Source: Streptomyces sp. NBC_01445
Lineage (GTDB): Bacteria; Actinomycetota; Actinomycetes; Streptomycetales; Streptomycetaceae
DNA length: 64,000 bases
Assembly: GCF_035918235.1 (NCBI RefSeq)
Contig: NZ_CP109486.1
Coordinates: forward strand, 124,001 to 188,000
Direction: 5' to 3'
The position numbers were made by a program, and so were the translations under genes. Every line of letters begins with the position of its first letter. Positions within the stretch are counted from its first letter, which is position 1. The notes under the pieces are model-generated. The model had not been told where the DNA came from, searched no databases, and was given only the letters and a program-made list of their open reading frames with translations. This document shows positions 42,502 through 52,836 of this stretch, piece after piece.

Positions 42502-45037
42502 GCCATCACCGCCCCGGCCATGTCAGCGTCCAGTGGACGCGCGACGAACCCGGCGAGCCGGTCCGACCACGGCGCGGGCACGGCCGCCTCGGTCCGGACT
42601 GCGACCTGCTCGCGCAGCTGCTCCAGCCGCGTCGCCAACAGGTACTGCGCGGTGCGCTCCCGGGCGGCGTCGGCGGACTTGGTCGCAGCGACGATGGCGT
42701 CCGCGCCGTTCGGGTTCGCCCGAGCCGCCCGAGTGCGCTGCTGCGGTACTCCGGCAGCGCCTGCTCCACGGTCTGGAGCGCGTTGAAGGCGAACGCGGAC
42801 GCTCGCAACGCCGGGTCCGTGTCCAGCTCGCCCGGCTCCACCAGCTCCAGGAGGTGGCGCCGGGCGCGCTCGATGTCGGCCTCCAGCGACGCCCGGACGT
42901 CGGCGGTGACGGTGGCGCCGTCGCCGTCACCGTTCAGCGCGGCCGCCGCGACCAGACCGGCCTCCACGATCAAAGCCTCGGTCCGGCGCCGATAACCGCA
43001 CGCCTCGCACAGCCCGGCCGCCGCGCCCTGCCCGCGGTCCTCGCACGGCAACGCCTGACGGACCGCGTCGGCGGCGGCCGCGGCCTGGCGCTCGCGCTCC
43101 GTCCGCTCCTGCGCAGCTGCACGTGCCGCGTCCCGGCGGGCTTGCTCCGCGCGGGCCTGCTCACGCCGGCACACGAAGCTCTCCGCCTCGATCGCGGCCT
43201 GTTCCTGGAGCCGCTCATCGAGGACCTGGCGGCGCTCGCCGATGGTCAGGCCGGGCAGCTGTCGGTCGACCTCCGCCGCGATCTTCGCCCGCCGGGCACG
43301 CCGGATGTGGACCACGTTGTGGCAGTTCTCGCAGTCGCCGCCGGTGTCCAGCCGGATCCCGTCGTCGCACCGCCGGTCCGAGCATGCCTGACGCTGCACC
43401 AGGCCCCGCCGGGTCAGCCACGGGTACGGACGATCGACCAGGGCCTCTCCGCCGGTCTCCTCCAGCCGGTCGGTGAACCGGTCGGCCAGCAGCTGCGGCG
43501 CCATCTCCGGCCGCATCAGCATGCCCGCCAGCCGGGTCAACTCCGCCTGCGCCGCCGCCTCGACCTGGTCCTGCTGCCAGCCGGACAGCCGCTCCCACAG
43601 CCCCGCGACCGGCCCCAGAGCCACCCGCACACGAAGATCAGCCGGAAGGCCCACCCTCCGCTGCCGCTGCGCCTTGTCCCACCCCACGGGCTTTTGCCGG
43701 CCACCGGCACCAGCCCCGCCAGCGCGCTGTCCATCCCGCTCATCGACCGGAGACTCCTTCGGCCTTTCCCCGCGAAGCGGGCCGACCTCCGCCACCGGCG
43801 GCGCTGATGCCGCTGCGGCGTCGGCGGACTGGCCCTCGCGTACGCACGCGCGCTCCGGCCGACGGCCCTCACCCCCACGGACTTCGCCGGAAAACCCAGA
43901 CGAGAGCTGCGGAGGAACTACCGGAGTAACCACACAAGCGTGGTCTGCGTGGAGCTCTGCACCATCAGGACGCTCCCGATCCCCCGCCCTCTCGACCGCC
44001 TCAGCACCGCACAGCCCAGATGTACCAAGGGCAGCGGCACCCTGGTCCGGAGCATGATCTCCGACTGCACCATCGGGACGCTGCGAAAGGATGGTCTCGG
44101 GGCCCGAAGAGGCCTCCACAGGGGCCAGCACCCGGCCGTAAGCCTGGGCGACCGGCAGCAGCATGACCCGGCCGCGGCCGCGCATCCGCGTCTCCGTCGC
44201 TTTGCGGCCCCGCGCGACGACCTCGGCCTCCGTCAGCCGCGCCAGGACCTTCCGCGCGCCGGACGGCGTGCAGCCCAGCAGCCGCGCCAGCGTCGCCGCC
44301 CCGCGCCCCTCCTTCGACTTCACCGAGCCGGCGCACAGCTGCAGCCAGCCCGACGCCCGGGTATTCAGCATCATCATCAGCAGCCCGAGCCGGTCGGTCG
44401 CCGCCCCCTTGCCCGTACGGCCGGCCAGCAGCCCCGCCGGGATCACCGAGCCGTCCTCAAGCGTCCAGCCTGGCGAGAACAGCGTCTCGATCAGGCGCAG
44501 CAGCACCGCCAGCTCCGCCTTCGACAACGCCAGCGGGTGCGCCGCTCCCCCACCCTTGCGGGCGTTCCACAACGGCATCACCAGGCAGTCCAGCCCCCTC
44601 ACCTGCCCCTCGGCGTCGGTCACCACCCGAGTGCGCAGCGCGCCCGAGCCGCGCAGCGCGGGCAGCACCTTGTGGTGGACCGTCGACTCGTTCATGCCCA
44701 GCCACCGGCCCAACTGCGGACCCTTGATCGAGGTCTGGTTGTCGTCCTTGCGGCCCTTGGGCGCCCGCGACTTCGCGTACAGCACCACCGCCGACAACCG
44801 GGCAGCATCCCCGAGCCCGACCAGCGACTCATCCGCCAGCAGCGCCCGGACCGCGGCGAGCAGCCGCAGCCGCATCTCCCGACCCAGCCGCAGCGCGTCG
44901 TCCATGCTGCCGTCGCCGGGCTGCCCGGCAGCCGGCACCCACCGCAACCGGCGCGGCGAACTCCAACTCGCAGGCCCAGCCCTGGTGTTACCCAGGAACT
45001 CGGGCGCCAGTGCGCCCCCATCCGTTGCTGTCGTCAT
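42498..45037 (-). CDS. Large wHTH/zinc-ribbon protein, replication-type, frameshifted near its end
   Basis: ATG 45037. Residues 60-180 contain winged-helix features (LGRWLGMNESTVHHKVLPAL); a second HTH near 250-320 (GAATLARLLGCTPSGARKVLARL); Pro/Glu-rich linker; then C..C zinc ribbon CSDRRCDDGIRLDTGGDCENC and a long basic coiled coil (about 600-760). The C-terminal LLATRLEQLREQ and FVARPLDADM continue in another frame after SSALGRLGR near 42715, where about 25 codons present in the 54.7 kb paralogue are missing. With the DciA-like and small genes it forms a cassette typical of Streptomyces linear replicons. Initiator role is inference. Confidence 0.65.
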
Positions 45038-45386
45038 GACGCGGTTGTGTGCGCCAGAGGGGATACCCCCCGCGAACACGCGCGATGGGAGCACCGGAGC
45101 TGCGCAGAGAGTCAGGTGATCGTTCCGCATGCCTTCCCCAAGGAGCGGAAGGGGTCGGGACGTGACTGTGAATGCAGAAGAAGTTTTGCCCGCGGCACTC
45201 TGGCAGCCGACGAACGGGGGATGAGACGGATTTAGACGGCAGAGCGCCCGGTGAGCCCGAGTTCCAGGAGCCAGTCCGGGGGAGCGGGCCGGGCGGTCTC
45301 ACCGCGTTTCCACACCGGCGACTGCCACATCGAGCGGCCGCCCTGCCCCGCCGCCGTCCGCCTTCAAGCACCCGGCGACAGGGGTC
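45038..45386. other. 349-base intergenic region
   Basis: No gene seen. It carries the promoter of the 45037 gene and runs up to the likely left end of the IS200/IS605 element. Confidence 0.55.
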
Positions 45387-45421
45387 TTCAATCGGCTCTA
45401 CCTTTGATCTTGGCCAGTGCT

Positions 45422-45437
45422 CCGCCGTTTACGGCGG
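45422..45437. repeat. Left-end hairpin of the IS200/IS605 element
   Basis: CCGCCGT (45422-45428) pairs with ACGGCGG (45431-45437). TnpA recognises such structures in single-stranded DNA. Confidence 0.6.
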
Positions 45438-45500
45438 GGGTGAAGGCCATCTCAGGGCTGCTCTGACCCGCGCGGTTCGCACGGGTCCGCAGTGTTGTCC

Positions 45501-45932
45501 TCAGCCGGTGGGGCGCTGCTGGTTTTCGATGTACTGCTTGACGACGGTCAGCGGTGCGCCGCCGCAGGATCCGGCGAAGTAGGAGCCGGACCAGAAGTGT
45601 CCGCCCCACAGGTAGCGGCGCACGTGTGCGCTGTGTTCCTGGCGGAGCCTGCGGGAGGAGACGCCCTTGAGGGAGTTGACCAGTTTGGAGAGCTGGACCT
45701 TGGGCGGATAGTGCACAAGCAGGTGGACGTGATCCTGTTCGCCGTTGAACTGCTTCAGGTCGGCTTCGAAGTCCGCGCAGACCTCGCGCATGATCTCCTC
45801 AGTGCGCGTCAGCATGGCGTCGGTGAATGCCTTGCGCCGGTACTTGGTAACAAAAACCAAGTGGACATGCAGGTTGTAGACGACGTGGCGCCCGGTGCGC
45901 ACGTCAGGATTCGGGTTCCATCGTGGTGACAT
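45501..45932 (-). CDS. tnpA: IS200/IS605 TnpA, Y1 HUH transposase
   Basis: 143 residues, full length. NLHVHLVFVTKYRR (about 20-33), HVHLLVHYPP with the HUH pair H68/H70, and VVKQYIENQ with the catalytic Tyr134. It cuts and joins single-stranded element ends during replication. All active-site residues are present, so the element may still move. Confidence 0.95.
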   Translation of the reverse strand: MSPRWNPNPDVRTGRHVVYNLHVHLVFVTKYRRKAFTDAMLTRTEEIMREVCADFEADLKQFNGEQDHVHLLVHYPPKVQLSKLVNSLKGVSSRRLRQEHSAHVRRYLWGGHFWSGSYFAGSCGGAPLTVVKQYIENQQRPTG

Positions 45933-45958
45933 AAGCCAACCGTAGTAGGGTGATTGTC

Positions 45959-47278
45959 ATGGGCGAACTCGTGTGGGAGAAGCGGCAGTTCGGGCATCGC
46001 GCCCGGCTGGCGCTGACGCCTGCACAGGTCCGGCTCATGGATGACCAGGCGCACGCGGCACGCGCGATGTGGAATCAGCTCCACGACCTGTGGCGGATGA
46101 CGCCGAAGTGTCAGCGCGCTCTGACGCGCATGGATCAGGCGTTGCGGCAGGCCCGCAAGGAGATCGACTGGTACGCGGTGCTGCCCGCGCAGGCCGCGCA
46201 GGCGGTACTCAAGACGTACTTCCAGGCGTGGCGGAACTGCTGGGACGGGCGTGCGGACGAGCCGAACTTCAAGGCCCGCTTCCGCACGGCATTGTCGGTG
46301 GACATCCCGCAGGGCCGGGATCTGCAGATCAAGCGAGTACACCGACGGTGGGGCCTGGTCAACATCCCCAAGGTGGGCCGCGTCCGCTTCCGCTGGACCA
46401 AGGACCTCCCCGTCGGCAAGCACGCCAACAAGGAGAACCGGATCACCGGGGCACGGCTGGTCAAAGACGGACTCGGCTGGCACATCGCCTTCCGTATCCA
46501 GACCCTTGAGCCCAAGCCGGAGCCCCACCAGGGTCCCGAGGTCGGTATCGACGCCGGGGTGAACCTGCCCCTTGCGCTGTCCGACGGCAGCCACCAGGAC
46601 CACGACCGGCCGCCCCGACTCCCGGACGGCACCGCCGACCGGGACAAGTGGCTGAACCCGGATGAGAAGGCCAGACTGCTTCGCCTGGAACAGCGCGCCG
46701 CGCACCGCAAGAGCTTCCGCAAGCCGAAAGAGCGCAGCTCCAACCGGCTACACCGCACCTACGACCAGATCAAGCAGCTCCGCGCAAGAGCCACGCGCCG
46801 AGCAATCGACTGGCAGCACAAGACCACCACCGCCATCGCCAAGCAGTACGGCACGGTCGTGGTGGAACAGCTCAACATCACGAACATGGTCAAGTCCGCC
46901 AAGGGCACTACCGACCAGCCGGGGAAGAACGTCGCGCAGAAGTCCGGCCTGAACCGCTCCATCAGCCAAGAGGCATGGGGTCGCACCGTGACGATGCTGA
47001 CGTACAAAACCGCCCGAAACGGCGGAACCCTCGCCAAGGTACCCGCCCCGAACACCTCCCTGCGCTGCTCCGCCTGCGGTTTCATCACGCCCGGCAGCCG
47101 GGAAGACCAGGCCACGTTCGTATGCAAGAACCCCGACTGCGGATGGTCCGGCAACGCCGACTGGAACGCAGCCCGGAACATCTTGCACCTGTACCGGATC
47201 GGCCTCGTGGCGATCCCGGCTGCCGGGAGGGCAGTCGTCAGGCGCACCCGTGGCGTCAAGCCCGCTGCCGCAAGGTAA
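45959..47278 (+). CDS. tnpB: TnpB, RNA-guided RuvC endonuclease of IS200/IS605
   Basis: 439 residues from ATG 45959 (GTG 45950 possible but poorly spaced from GTAGTAGGG). Numbering from 45950: RuvC-I Asp201 in VGIDAGVN, RuvC-II Glu306 in VVVEQLN, zinc ribbon CSAC (373-376) and CKNPDC (392-397), RuvC-III Asp404 in GNADWNAARN. All catalytic residues are intact. TnpB uses a right-end omega RNA to cut a target next to a TAM and so keeps the IS in place; it is the ancestor type of Cas12. Confidence 0.95.
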   Translation: MGELVWEKRQFGHRARLALTPAQVRLMDDQAHAARAMWNQLHDLWRMTPKCQRALTRMDQALRQARKEIDWYAVLPAQAAQAVLKTYFQAWRNCWDGRADEPNFKARFRTALSVDIPQGRDLQIKRVHRRWGLVNIPKVGRVRFRWTKDLPVGKHANKENRITGARLVKDGLGWHIAFRIQTLEPKPEPHQGPEVGIDAGVNLPLALSDGSHQDHDRPPRLPDGTADRDKWLNPDEKARLLRLEQRAAHRKSFRKPKERSSNRLHRTYDQIKQLRARATRRAIDWQHKTTTAIAKQYGTVVVEQLNITNMVKSAKGTTDQPGKNVAQKSGLNRSISQEAWGRTVTMLTYKTARNGGTLAKVPAPNTSLRCSACGFITPGSREDQATFVCKNPDCGWSGNADWNAARNILHLYRIGLVAIPAAGRAVVRRTRGVKPAAAR

Positions 47279-47319
47279 GCAGGAATCTCCTTCCTGAGCC
47301 TGCGAAGGGAGGAGAGCAC
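47170..47319 (+). ncRNA. Predicted omega (right-end) RNA of TnpB
   Basis: By family precedent the guide RNA scaffold overlaps the 3' end of tnpB and the right end. The nine-base stem CTCCTTCCT/AGGGAGGAG (47287-47295, 47306-47314, one G-T pair) lies just before the proposed end, with the guide starting at about 47325. 5' boundary is a guess. Confidence 0.45.
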
Positions 47320-47547
47320 TTCAACTTCTTGGTCGGGTTGATCGAACCATTCGTAGGGTTGGGTCGCCCAGGGGCGCTGGGTGTGGCTAACAGTCGGCTG
47401 CCGTTTCTTGGCTCCGCAGGCTTCGCCGCCCAGCGCCCCACGACGACTCGACCGCCGATTAGGAAGTGCGAACAAGTCGCTGTGTAGAGCAATGCCGGCG
47501 AGGTCGTCCGTGGCACGAACAACACGAGCACGAACGTCAGGAGCGCG

Positions 47548-47715
47548 ATGAGCCGGATATGGGCGGGGATCGACAGCTGCAAGGGCCACCACCACGGCCT
47601 CGCCCTGGACGCCGACGGCATGACCCTGCTGTCACGGCGGGTCGTCAACGACGAGCCCGAGCTGGTGAAGCTGATCGGGGACGTCCTGGACCTGGCCGAC
47701 GGCTACGAGGGCCCT
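47548..47715 (+). pseudogene. IS110-family transposase, N-terminal fragment
   Basis: MSRIWAGIDSCKGHHHGLALDADG, then NDEPELVKLIGDVLDLADG: the RuvC-like DEDD start of IS110 transposases, ending within about 55 codons. Only the first Asp survives. Confidence 0.8.
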
Positions 47716-47755
47716 CGGCGACGAGGCCGTGGGGCCAGCGCGGACTGATGCCGCT

Positions 47756-47836
47756 CTGCCACAACGGTCCGGTCTCGGCGACGAGTTCAGCAATCACATC
47801 GGGCGTGAGGCCCGTGATCCGCTGGCTTCGGATCAT
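47756..47836 (-). pseudogene. IS5-type transposase, N-terminal fragment
   Basis: ITGLTPDVIAELVAETGPLW resembles the helical start of IS5-family transposases. About 27 residues only. Confidence 0.45.
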
Positions 47837-48039
47837 TGCTGCACGTGCCCGGTTCCCCACCACACTGACCGTGATCAACGTCCCGACGCGCCACCGCCAC
47901 CCCTGCACGAGCTCGTTAGACCAGAAACGCTACGGGCGGCGCACTCGCACAAGGCGCGACCTCGCTGCGTAGGCCACCGAGTGAGCCGCTGAGGTGTCCG
48001 CACGGCAAGGAAGGCGGCCGGCGGCCGGTGCCGCCGGGG

Positions 48040-50283
48040 TCAGCCCGACTTCGGCGGCTTCTGCGCGTCGAAGGCGAAGAGTGTGTTCTTGGCCGCGGCC
48101 ACGATCACCGCACGCCCCGCAACGGTCACGCGCGGGCTTGCGCCCTGCTCGCCCGTCAAACCATCGGCCTGCGGGTCTGTTGTCCACAGGGGTTTGCCGT
48201 CGTACGGCGACAGCGCGACCACCCGGCCGGTGGCCGAGCTGAAATACAGCGCGTCGGCTCCCGCAACGGGACCCGACGCGCCCTCCACGCCCGTCTGCCG
48301 CGACCACTTCTTCCGGCCGGTCACGGGGTCGAGCGCTGTGACGAGACCGGTCTGCCCGCTCACGTAGACCGTGCCGTCCACCACGCCGGGCGTCCCCGCG
48401 TATGTCTTGGCCAGTCGGGAGTACGTGACCTTCCGCGAGGCCGGGTCGACCCGCGCCACCCCGTCGTACCCGGCCAGCGCCGTTCCCTCCATGTGCTCCT
48501 GAAGGAGTACGAGCCTGCCCTTGGCGACGCCCATCGGCACGGCGGGGCCGTTAACCGCGATGGGCCTGCCCAGTGTCCCCGAGGCGCGGTCGACCGTGTA
48601 CAGGGTGGGGTGGCGCACCTCTGAGGCATCCACCTCCGCATCCGTCGCGCACATCGCCAAGAGCTGTGGGCCCACCGGGACGGGAGCGCACTGCGTACCC
48701 GCGGGGAACGACGTCGTCCAGGTAACCTCACCACTGTGCGCATCCCGGGCCTCGAAGCGGGAGTTGGAAGCGTCGACCGTCACGACGGCGGAGCCGACCA
48801 CAAGGGCATCCTGAGTCCGACCCGTGACGGCCGTCGACTGGGCGCCGGACGGGACGGACCACAGCTCCCGGCCGCTGTTCGCGTCGATGGCCACCACCTC
48901 GCTGGCAGGGTCATGCGGGGCGTCCTGCGCGGCGAAGCGGTAACCGAGCACCGTGTCGTCGGTGGCGCCCACCAGGTGCATGCCCTGGACGGGGACGCCC
49001 GGACTCTTCGCCGTCCACACCCGCGAGCCGTCCAGGGCCCTGATACGGGTCGCGACAACACCGCCGCCCCCGCAGAAAAGCGCGTCGCCGCGCGCGACGC
49101 AACGCAGCTCGTCGGGGGTGTCCTCGCGACCGCCCTGCACGGTATTGCGCCACGGCTCGAAGCCGTCCGGAAGTGCGGCACCCGGCGCCGCAACGCTGTT
49201 GCCCTTGTCGGCGCCGCTGTTCCCGCCAAAACCGCCCGCCTTCAGCGCGGCGACTCCCCCGCCGATCGCCGCCACCGCGACCGCGGCCGCGAGCACAGGA
49301 CGCCATCGGCGACGCAGACGGCGGCCGATGGGGGTATCGGTGCTCCCTGTATCGGGACCGGCCGGGGCGGTGGTCGGGGCAGTCGGCGCCGGGGTGGCCC
49401 GCGTCGCCAGGTGATGCTGGGTGATCATGTCGCGGGTGCGGCTCGTGCCAGCCCCGTTCGCGTCGGTTCCGCCGAGGTCGGCCGGCAGGTCCCGCAGTAG
49501 CACGAGGAGTTCGTCCGCCGAGGGGCGCCCCTTGGGCTCCTTGTCCAGGCACGACTCGACGATCGCGCGCAAAGCCGCCGGCACGGCACCCAGCGACGGC
49601 TCCTCGTGCACCACCTGATACGCCGTCATGTATGGGCTGTCCGCGTCGAAGGGCCCGTGGCCCGTCGCTGAGTACACCAGCAGCGTCCCCAGCGAGAAGA
49701 CATCGGACCGCGGCCCCACACCACGCGGCGCCTGCAATTGCTCCGGCGACATGAAGGGCGGCGTACCGATGACCCGCCCTGTCATCGTCAGCGTCTGCTG
49801 GTCCACGGCGCGCGAAATGCCGAAGTCGATGACGCGCGGGCCCTCGGGCGAGAGCACGACGTTCGAGGGCTTCAGGTCACGGTGGACGACCCCCACCCGG
49901 TGGATGTCGCGCAGCGCCTCCGCCAGCCCGATGGCGAGCCTCCTCAGCTCCGCTCCGTTCAGCGGGCCCTTCGTGGCGATGCGCTGGGCGAGCGTGTGCC
50001 CCTCGATATAGGTCGTCGCCATCCACGGCTGCTCGGCCTCAGGGGCAGCGTCGACCACGGCGGCGGTGAACGCGCCGCTCACCCGCCTCGCCGCCGCCAC
50101 CTCCTGCCGGAAACGGATGCGGAACTCGTCGTCCCCCGCGAACTGCTGGTGGATCAGTTTGATCGCGACAAGTCGCCCCGAACTCGTACGGGCCAGAAAG
50201 ACCGTGCCCATGCCCCCCGAGCCGAGCCGCGCCTCAAGCGGATAACCGCCGATCTCGGCTGGATCACCTCCGCGCAGCGACAC
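48040..50283 (-). CDS. Serine/threonine protein kinase with PQQ-type propeller sensor domain
   Basis: 747 residues from GTG 50283 (GGGAGG upstream). Kinase 1-260: GSGGMG, AIKLIHQQF, HRDLKPSN, DFGIS, MSPEQL. A Pro/Thr linker follows, then one membrane helix VLAAAVAVAAIGGGVAAL near 350-367, and an extracytoplasmic eight-bladed PQQ-like propeller with repeated GxxxWxxxx and TGRKKWSRQTG strands. Hanks-type receptor kinases sense envelope or nutrient signals. Intact and not in an obvious operon. Confidence 0.95.
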   Translation of the reverse strand: MSLRGGDPAEIGGYPLEARLGSGGMGTVFLARTSSGRLVAIKLIHQQFAGDDEFRIRFRQEVAAARRVSGAFTAAVVDAAPEAEQPWMATTYIEGHTLAQRIATKGPLNGAELRRLAIGLAEALRDIHRVGVVHRDLKPSNVVLSPEGPRVIDFGISRAVDQQTLTMTGRVIGTPPFMSPEQLQAPRGVGPRSDVFSLGTLLVYSATGHGPFDADSPYMTAYQVVHEEPSLGAVPAALRAIVESCLDKEPKGRPSADELLVLLRDLPADLGGTDANGAGTSRTRDMITQHHLATRATPAPTAPTTAPAGPDTGSTDTPIGRRLRRRWRPVLAAAVAVAAIGGGVAALKAGGFGGNSGADKGNSVAAPGAALPDGFEPWRNTVQGGREDTPDELRCVARGDALFCGGGGVVATRIRALDGSRVWTAKSPGVPVQGMHLVGATDDTVLGYRFAAQDAPHDPASEVVAIDANSGRELWSVPSGAQSTAVTGRTQDALVVGSAVVTVDASNSRFEARDAHSGEVTWTTSFPAGTQCAPVPVGPQLLAMCATDAEVDASEVRHPTLYTVDRASGTLGRPIAVNGPAVPMGVAKGRLVLLQEHMEGTALAGYDGVARVDPASRKVTYSRLAKTYAGTPGVVDGTVYVSGQTGLVTALDPVTGRKKWSRQTGVEGASGPVAGADALYFSSATGRVVALSPYDGKPLWTTDPQADGLTGEQGASPRVTVAGRAVIVAAAKNTLFAFDAQKPPKSG

Positions 50284-50491
50284 TCTTCCCGACCTCCCGT
50301 CCCCCGTGCACCTCTGCCGCCACGGGCCTGCGTACCTGTCCTGCACACAAACTAGCCGCAGGGCAGTACGGCAGAGCAAAGCGGGTGACGAACCGGGAGC
50401 CCAGGGCTGCTCCCGTGCCGCACACGACGAAGCCCCGCCGAGAGGACTTGAGTTCTAGCTTGACTCTGTCGGGGATCTTGGTGGCTCGCGG

Positions 50492-50695
50492 TCAACTGCC
50501 GAGGGTTCGCCAGGACTTCGGCCGGTAGATCTTGTGCTGGTCGAGGTAGTTCTGGAAATCGGTCGGCTGGCGGGGTGGGGGTGCTTCTGCGGCCGGTGGC
50601 AGCTCGCTGAGGCGCTCAATGTTGACGGCGATGGCGGTCAAGACGTGCTGGAGGTGGGCTTTGTCCTGTCCTCGGTAGCGGCAGCGTCGCATCCC
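50492..50695 (-). pseudogene. IS1182-family transposase, C-terminal fragment
   Basis: RCRYRGQDKAHLQHVLTAIAVN and FQNYLDQHKIYRPKSWRTLG match the very end of IS1182 transposases. It abuts the IS3 fragment at about 50700. Confidence 0.75.
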
Positions 50696-50721
50696 GTGTC
50701 CGTGGGCGAACGGAGCTGGGC

Positions 50722-50964
50722 GTGACCAGATCGCGCGGCGCGGTCGGCACGAGTGCGGACAACGCCGCCGCGGAGAGTCTGAACGCGACCATGAAGCGCG
50801 AGACGCTGCAGGGTCGCAAGCGGTGGAACGGGGCGCGTGAGGCCCGCCTCGCGGTCTTCCGCTGGGCGACCCGCTACAACACCCACCGACGGCACTCCCG
50901 CCTCGGCCAGATCAGCCCGATCACCTACGAACAGCGATCAACTACGCTGGCCACCGCCGCATGA
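50722..50964 (+). pseudogene. IS3-family transposase, C-terminal fragment
   Basis: SADNAAAESLNATMKRETLQ, then EARLAVFRWATRYNTHRRHS and LGQISPITYEQ: the last 80 residues of an OrfAB transposase with the catalytic Glu (AAAESLNA). Everything upstream is missing. Confidence 0.8.
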
Positions 50965-51371
50965 CAACCGGTGTCCACGATCACGGGGAAGGCCCCGTGC
51001 GCGTCCTGGGGCCCGGTGCCAAGGGTGCGGCGGGCTGTCACGTGATCATCGTACGGGCGGCGACTGCCGCTCCACGCCGGTCCTGGGGACCAGCGGAACA
51101 GCCAGTAACGCTAAGCCGGTTCCGCAGGTAGTGGCGCCGCAACCGCGTCTCTCAGAACGGCCTTGCAGAACCCGGCGGTTGCGAGAGGGGTTCTGCGAGA
51201 ACCGGCCTGGGCAAACGTGCCTGGCGCTGGCCAGCAAGAACGGTCCTCACAACCGGTCATTTATGCGAGGGACTGGGCGTGCCTGCCCGCCGCCGAGGTG
51301 GAACCGGTGTGAGATCGCATGTGAACAGTGCCCGCGGTCAGGCTGGGACATTCGCATGAGCGGAGGCAAGG
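50965..51371. other. 407-base intergenic region
   Basis: No gene seen; GCGGAGGCAAGG just before 51372 is the ribosome binding site of the phosphatase. Confidence 0.5.
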
Positions 51372-52571
51372 ATGCCGGGTGACCCGTTCGGGCTGGCCGA
51401 GGTGCTCGCCGCTGCGGAGGACGCGGCACCGGCGGCGTCTCTCGCCGTGGTGGCGCGCAATCTACGCGACCGGTTCGACGCGCGGGCGGTGTCGTTCCTG
51501 TTCGTCGGCGTCGCTGGCCGGCAGATGGTGCGGGTCGACGAGGGGATCGCCCCGCGGGCCGGCCTCGACGCCGATCAGATCCAGCTGGCCGGCAGCGTCT
51601 ACGAACAGGTGCTGCGCACCCAGGAGTTGGTGCAGGCCCCCGACGCAGGGCACGGAAAGCGGGTGTTCGCCCCGGTGACCAACCGCGGTGACACCATCGG
51701 CGTCCTGGAGATGTCCCTGCCGCACGTCAGCCAGGAGATCCTGAACGAGGTTGGCGAGGCCGCGCACGCGCTGGCGTACATCATCGTCACCGACCGCCGC
51801 TTCACCGACCTCTACCGGTGGGGCCAGCGCGCTACCCCTCTCAGCCTGGCCGCCGAGATCCAGCGCCAGCTCCTGCCCGACGCGCCCTCCTGCGAAGCCG
51901 CACAGTTCGTGCTCGCCGCGTGCCTGGTCCCGGCCGACGACGCCGCCGGGGACACCTACGACTACGCCCTCGGCCACGACACCCTGCATCTTTCCGTCAC
52001 CGATGCCATGGGCCACGACGTCGACGCCGCACTCATGGCCACCCTCCTGGTCAATGCCTCGCGCGGCGCTCGTCGCGACGGCGACAGCCTGACCGAGCAG
52101 GCCCGCCGGATCCACCAGGCTCTCCTCGACCACGGCCACGACACCATGGCCACCGGCCAGCTCCTGCGCATCGCCCTGGACGGGACCGGCGCACAGGTCG
52201 TCAACGCCGGACACCCCTGGCCGCTGCTCCTGCGCGACGGCACGGTGAACGAGGTGCGCCTGGACGTCGACCTGCTCTTCGGCGCCCCCGGACCCACCCC
52301 GTACCACGTACAGTTCCTCGATCTGCGCCCCGGCGACCGGCTCCTGCTCCACAGCGACGGCATGCAGGAACGACAAGCCGAGTCCGTCGACCTGCCCGGC
52401 CTCATGCGCGAGACCGCCTCCGAACATCCTCGCGAGGTCGTGCGCATCCTGGCAGCAGCGGTTACCGACGCCTGCGGCGGCCACCTGCCCGACGACGCCA
52501 CGGTGCTGTGCCTCGACTGGCACGGCCCCCACCACGACGGCCGCCACGCCCACGCCGGAACCGGCCGATAA
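51372..52571 (+). CDS. SpoIIE-type PP2C phosphatase with N-terminal GAF-like domain
   Basis: 399 residues. N-terminal 1-150 GAF-like ([31 protein letters not shown]). C-terminal PP2[58 protein letters not shown] and DDATVLCL with metal Asp residues. These phosphatases usually act on STAS proteins to release sigma factors, a plausible link to the STAS gene at 40.8 kb. Confidence 0.93.
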   Translation: MPGDPFGLAEVLAAAEDAAPAASLAVVARNLRDRFDARAVSFLFVGVAGRQMVRVDEGIAPRAGLDADQIQLAGSVYEQVLRTQELVQAPDAGHGKRVFAPVTNRGDTIGVLEMSLPHVSQEILNEVGEAAHALAYIIVTDRRFTDLYRWGQRATPLSLAAEIQRQLLPDAPSCEAAQFVLAACLVPADDAAGDTYDYALGHDTLHLSVTDAMGHDVDAALMATLLVNASRGARRDGDSLTEQARRIHQALLDHGHDTMATGQLLRIALDGTGAQVVNAGHPWPLLLRDGTVNEVRLDVDLLFGAPGPTPYHVQFLDLRPGDRLLLHSDGMQERQAESVDLPGLMRETASEHPREVVRILAAAVTDACGGHLPDDATVLCLDWHGPHHDGRHAHAGTGR

Positions 52572-52836
52572 GCACTTCCCCGTGCCTATCCGGAGACCGC
52601 CGCCGAGAAGAGGCCATTCCTCTCCACCGTCCGCGTCGCCATCGCCGGCCACGGCCGGGCCGCGCAGCGGGCGCAGGCCGTCTCGGATGCGCCGCCCCTC
52701 AGCCGTCTTCCCCTTCGTCCTCGATGGCATCGGGGTCGCGGAAGGGCGTCAGGGACGGCTGCGCGGGCAGCTCACCGAGCGCGCTCTGCCGCTGTCCGGC
52801 CTGCTGTAGACGGCCGGGTGTGGCCACCCGGCAGCC

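Larger units (their letters stand above)
45387..47324 (+). mobile_element. IS200/IS605-family element with divergent tnpA and tnpB
   Basis: TnpA and TnpB diverge with starts 26 bases apart. A subterminal hairpin CCGCCGT-TT-ACGGCGG at 45422-45437 and a right-end hairpin at 47287-47314 fit the family, which lacks terminal inverted repeats. TTCAA occurs at both proposed ends (45387-45391, 47320-47324); exact ends are provisional. Confidence 0.75.

Noticed and set aside
42209..45235. Long plus-strand frames opposite the wHTH/zinc gene
   Set aside because: They are Arg/Pro-rich shadows; the minus strand has HTH, zinc and coiled-coil features and correct codon bias.
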